DNA of 64,000 nt. Source: an uncultured Tateyamaria sp. (GTDB lineage Bacteria > Pseudomonadota > Alphaproteobacteria > Rhodobacterales > Rhodobacteraceae). The notes below the pieces were generated by a model. The model did no database searches. It was given only the letters and a program-made list of their open reading frames with translations, and was not told the origin of the DNA. Positions 14,801 to 23,627 of this stretch are shown here, in pieces. The stretch covers positions 1,054,001 to 1,118,000 of the forward strand of contig NZ_CANNDN010000001.1 of the NCBI RefSeq assembly GCF_947503465.1, given 5' to 3'. A program made the position numbers and the translations under genes. The number at the start of each line of letters is the position of its first letter. Position 1 is the first letter of the stretch.

Positions 14801-15385
14801 TCAGGCCACAACCGCCTTGCGCACCATCGCCCAATACTGGTCCTGCACATCGGTCAGGGTCAGGCGCCCTTCGTCCCGGAACCAGGTGGTGACCCCTGTC
14901 AGCATCGCGATGATCGCAAGCGTCACGATCTTGGGATCGGCGACATCGAAAACGCCCGCCGCCGCACCGTCCCTCAATATGCCTTCAAGCACGGCCTCGT
15001 AACGGCCACGCAAGGCCTCGATCTCAGCAAAGTTGTCGGGCGCGAGGTTGCGCAATTCCATGTAGGCGATGAACACCGCGTCGGGGCGCGCGTGGTGAAA
15101 ACCGATGTGAAACCGCACAAAAGCCTCGAGCCGGTCCAGATGCGGGGCATCGGCAGAGCCGGGCGTGGCGCCCAGCAGTTCGACCATGTGATCGCGCATC
15201 AATACGAACAGCAGCGTCTGCTTGTCAGGCGTGTAATTATACAGCGCCCCGGCCTGCACACCCACCTCGGACGCGATTTGGCGCATGGAAACAGCGGCAT
15301 AGCCGTGGCGGGCAAACAATCGCAGTGCCGCATCGCGCACACGCGGGCCGGTGATGTCGGAATGGGAACCTGTGGTGCGGGCCAT
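14801..15385 (-). CDS. TetR/AcrR family transcriptional regulator
   Basis: A 194-residue protein. The N-terminal helix-turn-helix (about residues 15-60) has the usual pattern: RDAALRLFARHGYAAVSMRQIA, then VQAGALYNYTPDKQTLL. The C-terminal ligand domain is helical. The type with GALYNYTPDKQTLLFVLM often controls fatty-acid or CoA-ester metabolism, but no target is adjacent apart from a small lipoprotein gene. An inverted repeat sits 15 bp before its start codon and could serve autoregulation. Confidence 0.9.
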   Translation of the reverse strand: MARTTGSHSDITGPRVRDAALRLFARHGYAAVSMRQIASEVGVQAGALYNYTPDKQTLLFVLMRDHMVELLGATPGSADAPHLDRLEAFVRFHIGFHHARPDAVFIAYMELRNLAPDNFAEIEALRGRYEAVLEGILRDGAAAGVFDVADPKIVTLAIIAMLTGVTTWFRDEGRLTLTDVQDQYWAMVRKAVVA

Positions 15386-15399
15386 GGGACGGATTTATC

Positions 15400-15413
15400 T
15401 GAACACATGTTCA
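15400..15413. promoter_or_regulatory. Candidate TetR operator
   Basis: TGAACA-CA-TGTTCA, 6-bp arms with a 2-bp centre, in the intergenic region between the divergent TetR gene and the lipoprotein gene. Confidence 0.5.
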
Positions 15414-15490
15414 AAACCAAGCTATGCTTGCACCACGCCGGACCATGGTGCATCACAAGAGCAACACACGGTTTCCGGAGCATTTCGCCC

Positions 15491-15775
15491 ATGCGCGCAG
15501 CTGCTGCCCTTCTTTGTTTCAGCCTTGCTGCCTGCACGCAGTTTCCCGACCTTGATGGCACGGTGCCCCCATCGGTCGAGGCGGCGGACTTTCCCGCCCT
15601 GTTGCCGTTGGAACCGTTGATGGCCAGGGCCGCGCCGATTGTCAGCGACCCTGTCGAGACCGCGAACACGCTTGAGCGGCGCATCGCGGCCCTCAGGGCC
15701 CGCGCCCGCGCCCTGCAACGGCGCGACATCGTGGACCCGGCCACGCGCGCCCGGATGCAGGCCCGTCTGGGCTAA
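15491..15775 (+). CDS. Small lipoprotein, unknown function
   Basis: A 94-residue protein. The start at 15491 gives a lipoprotein signal peptide with lipobox LAAC (Cys15). The mature part is Pro/Ala-rich and then helical, with an Arg-rich stretch (RRIAALRARARALQRR) near the end. No family is recognised. It is divergent from the TetR gene and shares with it the region holding the inverted repeat. It is followed after 68 bp by hom. Confidence 0.75.
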   Translation: MRAAAALLCFSLAACTQFPDLDGTVPPSVEAADFPALLPLEPLMARAAPIVSDPVETANTLERRIAALRARARALQRRDIVDPATRARMQARLG

Positions 15776-15843
15776 GGGCAATTGCGCCCCCGTTCCGAAC
15801 CCGTTACATCGCCCGCGACGCCCAACGCTCAAAGGAACCCGAT

Positions 15844-17130
15844 ATGAACGCACCGCTTCGGCTTGGCATTGCAGGATTGGGGACGGTTGGCATCGGCGTG
15901 GTCAAGATCATTCGTCAACACGCCGAAATGCTGACCGCACGCACCGGGCGCAAGATCGAAATCAGCGCCGTCAGCGCGCGGTCCCGCGACAAGGATCGTG
16001 GCGTACCCCTCGCGGGCTATGGTTGGGAGGATGATCCTGTCGCACTTGCCACCCGCGACGACGTGGACATCTTTGTCGAACTGATGGGCGGCACGGACGG
16101 GCCCGCCAAGGCGTCGGTCGAAGCGGCAATTGCAGCAGGCAAGGATGTGGTGACGGCCAACAAGGCCATGCTGGCCGTCCATGGCCAGGCCCTGGCCGAG
16201 GCCGCCGAAGCCAAAGGCGTCAACCTGCGGTTCGAAGCTGCCGTGGCCGGTGGCATCCCCGTGATCAAGGCCCTGACCGAAGGGTTGGCCGGAAACGAAA
16301 TCCGGCGCATCGTCGGCGTGATGAACGGATCATGCAACTACATCCTGACGCGGATGGAGACTGCCGGCCTCAGCTATGACGAGGTCTTTGCCGAAGCTGA
16401 CGGGCTTGGTTATCTTGAGGCCGATCCGCAATTGGACGTCGGTGGCATCGACGCGGCCCATAAACTGGCGATCCTGTCCTCGATCGCCTTTGGCACGCAG
16501 GTCGATTTCGACGGGATCGAGCTGGAAGGGATCGAACGGGTCAGCATCGAGGACATCCGCCACGCTGCCGATATGGGCTACAAGATCAAATTGCTGGGCG
16601 TGGCGCAGAAAACCGGCCGTGGGCTGGAACAGCGCATGATGCCCTGCCTTGTGCCAGACACGTCGCCCTTCGGGCAATTGCAAGGCGGCACGAACATGGT
16701 CGCCATCGAAGGGCATGCCGTGGAACAGATCGTGCTGCGCGGTCCCGGCGCGGGCGAAGGGCCCACAGCCTCTGCCGTGATGGGCGACGTCTGCGACATG
16801 GCCCGTGGCATGTCGCTGCCCGTCTTTGGACAACCGGCCACCGGTTTGGACACCGCCCCCCGCGCGGCGTCGGTCTTGCCTGCGCCCTACTACCTGCGCA
16901 TGGCGCTGGTCGACAAACCCGGCGCGCTTGCGAAAATCGCCACTGTTCTGGGCGAAGCAGGCGTAAGCATCGACCGGATGCGCCAATACGGCCACAGCGA
17001 CACGACGGCACCGGTGCTGATCGTCACCCATACTTGCACACGCGGGGCCGTAGACGACGCCATCGCCGCCATGCAAGGCACGGGTGTGCTGGTGTCGGAC
17101 CCGGTCGTGTTGCGCATCGAATCCATCTGA
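15844..17130 (+). CDS. hom: Homoserine dehydrogenase
   Basis: A 428-residue enzyme that reduces aspartate semialdehyde to homoserine, the branch towards threonine and methionine. The NAD(P)-binding motif GLGTVGIGVV is at about residues 10-20. The catalytic domain includes AAVAGGIPVIKALTEGLAGN, with the active-site Glu/Lys region around EADGLGYLEADPQLD. A C-terminal ACT domain (about 350-428) suggests feedback control by threonine. AAAGGAAC precedes the start. Followed at 29 bp by glpX. Confidence 0.97.
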   Translation: MNAPLRLGIAGLGTVGIGVVKIIRQHAEMLTARTGRKIEISAVSARSRDKDRGVPLAGYGWEDDPVALATRDDVDIFVELMGGTDGPAKASVEAAIAAGKDVVTANKAMLAVHGQALAEAAEAKGVNLRFEAAVAGGIPVIKALTEGLAGNEIRRIVGVMNGSCNYILTRMETAGLSYDEVFAEADGLGYLEADPQLDVGGIDAAHKLAILSSIAFGTQVDFDGIELEGIERVSIEDIRHAADMGYKIKLLGVAQKTGRGLEQRMMPCLVPDTSPFGQLQGGTNMVAIEGHAVEQIVLRGPGAGEGPTASAVMGDVCDMARGMSLPVFGQPATGLDTAPRAASVLPAPYYLRMALVDKPGALAKIATVLGEAGVSIDRMRQYGHSDTTAPVLIVTHTCTRGAVDDAIAAMQGTGVLVSDPVVLRIESI

Positions 17131-17159
17131 TCACTCCATATTTCAAAGGAATTCCTCTC

Positions 17160-18128
17160 ATGACCGCCACAGCACAATTCCAGGACCGCATGCTGTCACT
17201 GGGTCTGGCCCGTGTTTCCGAAGCGGCGGCCCTCGCCTCTGCGCGACTGGTCGGGCATGGGGATGAAAAGGCCGCGGATCAGGCCGCCGTCAATGCGATG
17301 CGCGAACAGTTGAACCTGCTGGACATCGCGGGCGTGGTCGTGATCGGCGAAGGGGAGCGGGACGAGGCGCCCATGCTCTATATCGGAGAAGAGGTGGGCA
17401 CCGGGAACGGCCCCGGCGTGGACATCGCACTGGACCCGCTGGAAGGCACGACGCTCACCGCCAAGGATATGCCCAACGCGCTGACCGTTATCGCCATGGG
17501 ACCGCGCGGCAGCATGCTGCACGCCCCGGACGTCTACATGGACAAGCTGGCCATTGGTCCGGGATACGCGCCGGACACGGTCACATTGGACATGTCCCCC
17601 TCTGAACGGGTCCAAGCACTGGCCAGGGCCAAGGGCTGTGATACGTCCGACATCACGGTGTGCATCCTTGAACGTCCGCGGCACGAAGACGCGATAGCGG
17701 CGGTGCGCAGCACGGGCGCGTCGATCCGCCTGATCACGGATGGGGATGTGGCCGGCGTGATGCACTGCGCAGACCCAAGCACTGGTATCGACATGTATAT
17801 GGGCGAAGGTGGCGCGCCCGAAGGTGTGCTGGCCGCCGCCGCGTTGAAATGCATGGGCGGGCAGATCTATGGCCGCCTCCTGTTCCGCAACGACGACGAA
17901 AAGGCACGCGCCGCCAAGGCGGGGATCGATGATCTGAACCGCGTGTATACCCGGGACGAGATGGTGACACGGGACGTGATCTTTGCCGCCACCGGCGTAA
18001 CGGACGGGTCCCTGCTGCAATCCGTGCATCGCGAACCGGGCTGGCTGACCTGTGAAACCCTGCTGATGCGGTCCAAGACCGGATCGGTTCGCCGCATCAA
18101 TTACCGCACGCCCACGCACACCGTCTGA
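17160..18128 (+). CDS. glpX: Class II fructose-1,6-bisphosphatase
   Basis: A 322-residue protein of the GlpX family. The metal and substrate motifs are VVIGEGERDEAPMLYIGE, DIALDPLEGTT (metal-binding Asp and Glu) and, later, GGAPEGVLAAAALK. It removes the 1-phosphate of fructose 1,6-bisphosphate in gluconeogenesis, and in the Calvin cycle if present. The start at 17160 follows AAAGGAATTCC. Placed between hom and recJ, an order I recall from other Rhodobacterales. Confidence 0.95.
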   Translation: MTATAQFQDRMLSLGLARVSEAAALASARLVGHGDEKAADQAAVNAMREQLNLLDIAGVVVIGEGERDEAPMLYIGEEVGTGNGPGVDIALDPLEGTTLTAKDMPNALTVIAMGPRGSMLHAPDVYMDKLAIGPGYAPDTVTLDMSPSERVQALARAKGCDTSDITVCILERPRHEDAIAAVRSTGASIRLITDGDVAGVMHCADPSTGIDMYMGEGGAPEGVLAAAALKCMGGQIYGRLLFRNDDEKARAAKAGIDDLNRVYTRDEMVTRDVIFAATGVTDGSLLQSVHREPGWLTCETLLMRSKTGSVRRINYRTPTHTV

Positions 18129-18228
18129 TCCGACACGGGCGGGCAATGCGTCTGCCCGACATGGCTGGCGCTGGACCCTTGTCTGCGGCTAGAACTGGTC
18201 CGATCGGTGCGAGAAGGAAGCCATCGCT

Positions 18229-19968
18229 GTGTCATTTCTGGGTGTGGAGCAGTCACTGACCGGGCGGGCCTGGATCGGACCGGACAGCGCGACCGACCGC
18301 GCGGCCGAAGCGCTGGCCCAAACGACGCAGTTGCCGCGCCCCGTTTGCCAGATCCTTGCCCGCATGGGTGTGCCGGCGGATGGGGCAGAGGCGTATTTGT
18401 CCCCCACCCTGCGGGACCTGATGCCCGACCCCCGTTCCCTGCGCGACATGGAACCCGCAGCCGCACGTCTGGTCCATGCGGTCCGAAACAGGGAAAAGAT
18501 CGCGATCTTTGCCGACTACGATGTGGATGGGGGCAGTTCCGCGGCACTGCTGGTCACATGGTTGCGCAGTCTGGACATCGGCGCGACGGTCTATGTTCCG
18601 GACCGCATCGACGAAGGGTACGGCCCGAACGACGCGGCGATGGCACAGTTGGCCGCGGCGCATGACCTGATCCTGTGCGTGGATTGCGGAACCTTGTCAC
18701 ATGGTCCCATTGCCGCTGCCCGTGGGGCAGATGTGGTGGTGTTGGACCACCACCTTGGGGCCGAAACACTGCCTCCGGCCTATGCGGTTGTGAACCCCAA
18801 CCGGCAGGACGAAGACGGCGCGCTGGCCCATTTATGTGCCGCAGCGGTCGTGTTCCTGGTTCTGGTCGAGGCTGGCCGCCAATTGCGCGCCGCCGACCGC
18901 AAGGGGCCTGACCTGATGGCGCTGCTGGATCTGGTCGCGCTGGCCACCGTGGCCGACGTCGCGCCCCTGATCGGTGTGAACCGCGCCTTTGTCCGGCAAG
19001 GATTGAAGGTCATGGCGCGTCGGGATCGTGCCGGGTTGGTGGCGCTTGCGGACATCGCGGGTCTGGACACCGCGCCAACCCCGTACCATCTGGGCTATCT
19101 CCTGGGGCCACGGATCAATGCGGGGGGTCGCATTGGCCAGGCCGATTTGGGCGCCCGCCTGCTGAGCACCCAAGACCCGCATGAAGCGGCCGCACTGGCC
19201 GAGCGGTTGCATGTCCTGAACGCCGAACGGCGGGACATCGAAGCGCAGGTTCGGGCAGAAGCCATTGCGCAATGCGATGCCCGCGACAGTGACGGCGCGC
19301 TGGCGTGGGCCGCAGGGCCCGGCTGGCACCCGGGTGTTGTGGGTATCGTGGCCTCGCGCGTGAAGGAGGCGACAAACCGACCCGCTGTCGTGATCGGGGT
19401 CGAAAACGGCATTGGCAAGGGATCGGGCCGGTCCGTGTCCGGCATTGACCTGGGCGCACCGATCCAGAGGCTGGCGGCAGAGGGTCTGCTGATCAAGGGT
19501 GGTGGCCACAAGATGGCAGCGGGCCTGACAGTGGCCGAAGACATGATTGAACCGGCCATGGCGCGGTTGAGCGAGCTGCTGGCGCGTCAGGGCGCCGAGG
19601 CCCTTGGTCCCGCCGACGTGCGGGTGGACGGTGCGTTGATGCCGGGGGCTGCGAATGTTGAGCTTTTGGACCAGATCGATGCCGCCGGGCCATTTGGCGC
19701 AGGCGCGCGCGCGCCGCGCTACGCGTTCCCCGGAATGCGCATTCTCAGCGCCCGACAGGTCGGCGAAGCGCATTTGAAACTGACCTTCGGAGAACCGGGT
19801 GGCGCACGTCTGGACGCAATATCTTTCGGGGCGTTCGAGACGGCACTTGGGCAGGCCCTGCTGGATCACGGCGGGGCGCCATTTCACCTGGCCGGCCGGG
19901 TCGAAATCAACAGCTTTCGCGGGCGGCAGTCCGTCCAATTGCGGCTGGAAGATGCGGCACGCGCCTGA
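18229..19968 (+). CDS. recJ: Single-stranded-DNA-specific exonuclease RecJ
   Basis: A 579-residue protein with a GTG start behind GAGAAGGAAG. DHH-family phosphoesterase motifs are in order: IFADYDVDGGSS (metal-binding Asp residues), CVDCGT and VVLDHHLG (the DHH motif), then the DHHA1 domain with IGKGSGRSVSGIDL and GGHKMAAGLTV, and a C-terminal OB-like domain. It degrades single strands 5' to 3' in RecF-pathway recombination, mismatch and base-excision repair. Third gene after hom and glpX, with a 100-bp gap that may hold its own promoter. Confidence 0.96.
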   Translation: MSFLGVEQSLTGRAWIGPDSATDRAAEALAQTTQLPRPVCQILARMGVPADGAEAYLSPTLRDLMPDPRSLRDMEPAAARLVHAVRNREKIAIFADYDVDGGSSAALLVTWLRSLDIGATVYVPDRIDEGYGPNDAAMAQLAAAHDLILCVDCGTLSHGPIAAARGADVVVLDHHLGAETLPPAYAVVNPNRQDEDGALAHLCAAAVVFLVLVEAGRQLRAADRKGPDLMALLDLVALATVADVAPLIGVNRAFVRQGLKVMARRDRAGLVALADIAGLDTAPTPYHLGYLLGPRINAGGRIGQADLGARLLSTQDPHEAAALAERLHVLNAERRDIEAQVRAEAIAQCDARDSDGALAWAAGPGWHPGVVGIVASRVKEATNRPAVVIGVENGIGKGSGRSVSGIDLGAPIQRLAAEGLLIKGGGHKMAAGLTVAEDMIEPAMARLSELLARQGAEALGPADVRVDGALMPGAANVELLDQIDAAGPFGAGARAPRYAFPGMRILSARQVGEAHLKLTFGEPGGARLDAISFGAFETALGQALLDHGGAPFHLAGRVEINSFRGRQSVQLRLEDAARA

Positions 19969-20070
19969 GCAGCAGGCCAAGGATTTTTCCGTCGAATTAT
20001 CGTCTCTCTGGCGTTTTTTCCGCTTGCGCCGGTCCGCCTTATTGCCTATCTGAGCGCTCACATCAGCGCT

Positions 20071-20145
20071 GGCCCGTTCGTCTATCGGTTAGGACGCCAG
20101 GTTTTCAACCTGGAAAGAGGGGTTCGATTCCCCTACGGGCTGCCA
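20071..20145 (+). tRNA. tRNA-Glu (anticodon TTC)
   Basis: Acceptor GGCCCGT/ACGGGCT with a terminal G-U pair, anticodon stem CCAGG/CCTGG with loop TTTTCAA (TTC), T arm with GGTTCGATTCC, discriminator G and encoded CCA. It lies alone downstream of recJ. Confidence 0.97.
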
Positions 20146-20228
20146 GATCCCTTCCCGAGATACCATTTTGGGCTGTCCACACGCCGCCACCGATACCGGT
20201 TTCACATCATAGATGTGTGCGCAGGTGA

Positions 20229-21266
20229 TCAGGCGTTGCTGGCGGCGTCGCGACCAACGGGCGGCGCCAGGTTTTGTGCGTCATGACGCAGCGCGGGCAC
20301 ATACTGCGTTTGCTGGCCACGCCCACCGTGTTTTGATGCATATAGGGCGACATCGGCATCATCCATGACCTCGGCAACGGTCTGGCTGGACGCGGGATCA
20401 AAGATTGCCGATCCGATGCTGGCCGATATCCGGCACACGTCTCCCTGGAACGGGATGGGTTTTGAAATGCGTTGGATGATCCGGCGTCCGATCCCGGTCA
20501 TCGCCTCACCATCCTTGGCATGGGGCAGGATGATGACAAATTCGTCGCCGCCGACCCGGGCGACGGTGTCGCTGTCGCGGGTTTCCTCGACCATGACGCG
20601 GGCGACGGTTTGCAGAACGTGATCGCCCGCGGCGTGCCCCAGCGTGTCATTGACCGCCTTGAACCAATCAAGGTCAATTTGCATCAGCCCAAATCGCGTG
20701 CCCCAATCCGCGTGACGCGCCAATACGTGATCCATTGCGCGACGGTTCTTGAGCCCGGTCAGCGTGTCGGTAAAGGCCTGTTCTTCCGCCGCGATCATTG
20801 CGCCCTGGAGCCGCAGGTTCAGCTTGCGCGACGCTTCCATGGCGGCCGATTTCGCCTCGACCAGATAGAGCATTTCAACGGTCAGGTCCGTGGCCGCAAA
20901 ATCGGCACTGGTCAGGGCGTAATCCGAAACCGCATCGACCACCGAAATGCCGAAAGACAGGTTCACGATGCTTTGCCCGTCCTCGGCCCCGGCCACAAGA
21001 AGGCCCTTCACTTCTGTCTTGGGGGCGTCGCGCAGTTGCAGATGCAGTTTTGTCCCCGCCGTTGCACGCAACCCTTCCATGCTGGTGATCGCGCGCGGCC
21101 GTTTCAGATCAAAGATTTCAAGGAAGCGCCGTCCGACCATCGGCAGGTCGGGGCGCAGTTTTTGCAATGTGGGTCCTGCATGGACGACATGCCCTGTCGC
21201 GTTCAGAACCACGTGCATGGGGCACAGCACATCCAGGGATCGGGTCAGCATGGTCTGAGTCTTCAC
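20229..21266 (-). CDS. Diguanylate cyclase coupled to an H-NOX-like protein
   Basis: A 345-residue protein. The N-terminal half (about 1-150) resembles the PAS-like H-NOX-associated domain; it is followed by a short coiled coil (about 135-165) and a GGDEF domain. The catalytic GGDEF is intact in ARVGGDEFVIILP, and the product-inhibition site RDSD (RxxD) sits five residues before it, so it can probably make c-di-GMP and be feedback-inhibited. No membrane segment. The start overlaps the stop of the H-NOX-like gene by 4 bp, the standard pairing in which H-NOX controls the cyclase. Confidence 0.9.
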   Translation of the reverse strand: MKTQTMLTRSLDVLCPMHVVLNATGHVVHAGPTLQKLRPDLPMVGRRFLEIFDLKRPRAITSMEGLRATAGTKLHLQLRDAPKTEVKGLLVAGAEDGQSIVNLSFGISVVDAVSDYALTSADFAATDLTVEMLYLVEAKSAAMEASRKLNLRLQGAMIAAEEQAFTDTLTGLKNRRAMDHVLARHADWGTRFGLMQIDLDWFKAVNDTLGHAAGDHVLQTVARVMVEETRDSDTVARVGGDEFVIILPHAKDGEAMTGIGRRIIQRISKPIPFQGDVCRISASIGSAIFDPASSQTVAEVMDDADVALYASKHGGRGQQTQYVPALRHDAQNLAPPVGRDAASNA

Positions 21267-21850
21267 GATGCACGGGCCCCCAGATCAAACACCCGCCCCT
21301 CGGCGAATTCAGTTTCGACAAGCGTCACGGATATCGTTTCGACGCCATTGCCGCTGCCCGTATACTCCAGCAAGGCAAGCGCACCGTAATCGTCGGCCAT
21401 CGTCCGCAATATCCCCATCATGACATGGCCGTACCCGTCGATTGGGCTTTCGCATACAAGGCTGAACTGGGTGGGCGAATGATCCCGCAGCTCGATCCGG
21501 GGCAGGTTCAGGTCGGACACCGCAAGACGGGCGCGATCCGGCAGATCGTCCAGCGAATGCAGGAATTCGACAAAGGTCACGCCACCGAACCGCAACAGAC
21601 GGCGCAACGCTTCGACATTCGGATGGGACACAAGATAGGTGCCCATATCCTCCATCACATCGCTGCGCGGGCGGTCCAGGATGTTGCTGATCGCATCCAG
21701 AAGGCGCGGCGTGATGTCATCGTCATAGATCAGCATCGCCTCGAACTCGACAAAGTCGAGATCGGCAAAGCGGGTTGCTTCGACCCATTTGTCCGCACCG
21801 TAACTGTCGGTGACGAAACACTGTATTGCCCGATTGATCAGCCCATGCAT
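21263..21850 (-). CDS. H-NOX-like (haem NO-binding fold) sensor lacking the usual haem ligand
   Basis: A 195-residue protein starting MHGLINRAIQCFVTDSYG, the family's hallmark N-terminus. In haem-binding members the proximal histidine lies in LDNLHxR. Here the aligned stretch is SLDDLPDRAR with proline at 104. The YxSxR haem-propionate motif is replaced by C133-E-S-P-I137. So the fold is there but haem binding by the usual residues is not expected. It may sense another ligand or act as a plain partner of the cyclase. A longer start at 21883 is possible. First gene of the H-NOX/cyclase operon. Confidence 0.8.
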   Translation of the reverse strand: MHGLINRAIQCFVTDSYGADKWVEATRFADLDFVEFEAMLIYDDDITPRLLDAISNILDRPRSDVMEDMGTYLVSHPNVEALRRLLRFGGVTFVEFLHSLDDLPDRARLAVSDLNLPRIELRDHSPTQFSLVCESPIDGYGHVMMGILRTMADDYGALALLEYTGSGNGVETISVTLVETEFAEGRVFDLGARAS

Positions 21851-21947
21851 GGCACGACTTTCCCATTTCCACGCACGCACCATGCAAGCCGAAGCCTAAA
21901 CAATCCAATAACAGATGCAATTTGACGTATTTTTGGGCCCGCACGGC

Positions 21948-23510
21948 TCAGAAATCGGTCGGCGCACCGCCTTCGGCTTTCCGGCGGGCCACGAAATCCG
22001 CCAATTCCTCGCGAATGCCTGCGTCCATGTCCGGGGCCTCGAAACTGCCAATGATGTCCTTGAACATCCCGTGCGCCCGCTCGGGTGTCCACACGGCACC
22101 CGCCGCCTCCCAGCCTTCATAGTTCTTCCAGTCGCTCAGGAAGGGTTGGTAGAACGCGGTGGTGTACCTGTCCTGCGTATGCTGAATACCAAAGAAATGG
22201 CCATCATTTCCCACCGACTTGATGGCATCCAGTGCAATCTCATCAGGTCCGGTCGCGACAAGGCTGGGGTCCATATAGCGTTGAATTTGCTGCAGGATTT
22301 CGCAATCCATGATGAACTTCTCGGGGCTGGCGATCAGACCGCCCTCAAGCCAGCCTGCCGCATGATACACCATGTTCGTGCCGGACTGCACCGCGGCCCA
22401 CAGGCTGTTGGATGTCTCCCACATGGCCTGACCGTCCGGCACGTTGGCAGCGCACACGCCCGACGACCGCATGGGCAACCCGTAAAGGCGCGCCAACTGG
22501 CCCGTCATCTGGGTGGCCCGCATGTACTCGGGCGTGCCAAAGGCAGGCGCGCCCGATTTCATGTCCACGTTCGATGTAAAGGTGCCAATGGCGCAGGGCG
22601 CACCGGGCGCTACGTACTGAAACAGCGCGATGGCGCACAGGGCCTCGGCAATGGACTGCGCCACTGCGCCCGCCATCGTAACGGGGGCCATCGCGCCAGC
22701 AAGGGTAAAGGGGGTGACGACAACCGCCTGACCGCGCCGCACCAACCGCAGACAGCCATCGATCATCGGATGATCATGCTTGAGCGGCGAGGTCGAATTG
22801 ATGTTGGTGTACATCCGCGGCGTTGCTTCGAACTCTTCATGGGTTAGACCGCTGGCGATGCGCACCATCTCCATCACGTCCTCGACCCGTTCCTTGCCCA
22901 ACGAATAGGCGTGCATGACCTTGTCCGTCAGCGTCAACTTGTCATAGAGCACGTCAAGGTGGCGCACACTGGCGTGGAGGTCGACAGGTTCGACCGGATA
23001 GCCGCCCGCGAAGTGGATGCAGTTGAAATACTGTGTCAGTTTCAAAAGATTGGCACACATCTCGCGCGTGCCGGGGACCTTCGTGCCGATCGCCAAATCC
23101 CAGTAGTTCGGGGGCGACGACACGTTGCCAAACAAAAGATGCCGCCCGCCGACGGTGATCTTGCGGTCCGGGTTCCGCGGCGTCAGGGTGAACTGCGACG
23201 GCGCCTTGCCCACCATTTCCATGACGAAATGCCGATCCATACGCACGATATCGCCATCGATGCTGCATCCGGCCTCGCGCAGGATCTCCAGGGCCTCTTC
23301 GTTCAGAAACTGAACACCGATCTCTTCAAGGATGCGCATCGCGCCCTCGTGAATGGCGGCAACGCCTTCGGGGCTCAGTGGTTCGACCGGGGCGTCGGTG
23401 ATCACGGGCGGGTTCCACGGCATCTGCTCGATCACGGCCCCGCCACGCCGGGCGGCTGCCCCGGCCCGGCCACCGCCGCGTGTTCTGCGCCGTGTCGCTG
23501 TGTCTGCCAT
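21948..23510 (-). CDS. MttB-family methylamine/betaine methyltransferase (non-pyrrolysine)
   Basis: A 520-residue protein of the trimethylamine methyltransferase (MttB) superfamily, from ATG 23510; the first 25 residues are Arg/Gly-rich. Recognisable family blocks include LEEIGVQFLNEEALEILREAG and the conserved run STSPLKHDHPM. The frame is open throughout with no internal TAG, so it lacks pyrrolysine. Non-Pyl members demethylate quaternary amines such as glycine betaine, passing the methyl to a corrinoid protein or folate. No corrinoid protein is adjacent. A carnitine-to-betaine operon lies 9 kb away, but no direct link is shown. Confidence 0.85.
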   Translation of the reverse strand: MADTATRRRTRGGGRAGAAARRGGAVIEQMPWNPPVITDAPVEPLSPEGVAAIHEGAMRILEEIGVQFLNEEALEILREAGCSIDGDIVRMDRHFVMEMVGKAPSQFTLTPRNPDRKITVGGRHLLFGNVSSPPNYWDLAIGTKVPGTREMCANLLKLTQYFNCIHFAGGYPVEPVDLHASVRHLDVLYDKLTLTDKVMHAYSLGKERVEDVMEMVRIASGLTHEEFEATPRMYTNINSTSPLKHDHPMIDGCLRLVRRGQAVVVTPFTLAGAMAPVTMAGAVAQSIAEALCAIALFQYVAPGAPCAIGTFTSNVDMKSGAPAFGTPEYMRATQMTGQLARLYGLPMRSSGVCAANVPDGQAMWETSNSLWAAVQSGTNMVYHAAGWLEGGLIASPEKFIMDCEILQQIQRYMDPSLVATGPDEIALDAIKSVGNDGHFFGIQHTQDRYTTAFYQPFLSDWKNYEGWEAAGAVWTPERAHGMFKDIIGSFEAPDMDAGIREELADFVARRKAEGGAPTDF

Positions 23511-23627
23511 TGTGTGATCCCCATGTATCGCGTGTGACATCAAACACACCTCAGAGCGGGGCGACCCACATTTCCATTTGCGACGGACCGTGTCGTTTTT
23601 CCAGCGGCAAGGGCCGTTTACGCGTTC

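Noticed and set aside
21948-23510. Pyrrolysine-containing trimethylamine methyltransferase
   Set aside because: The frame has no internal TAG, and no corrinoid-protein gene lies nearby; it is the non-pyrrolysine branch.
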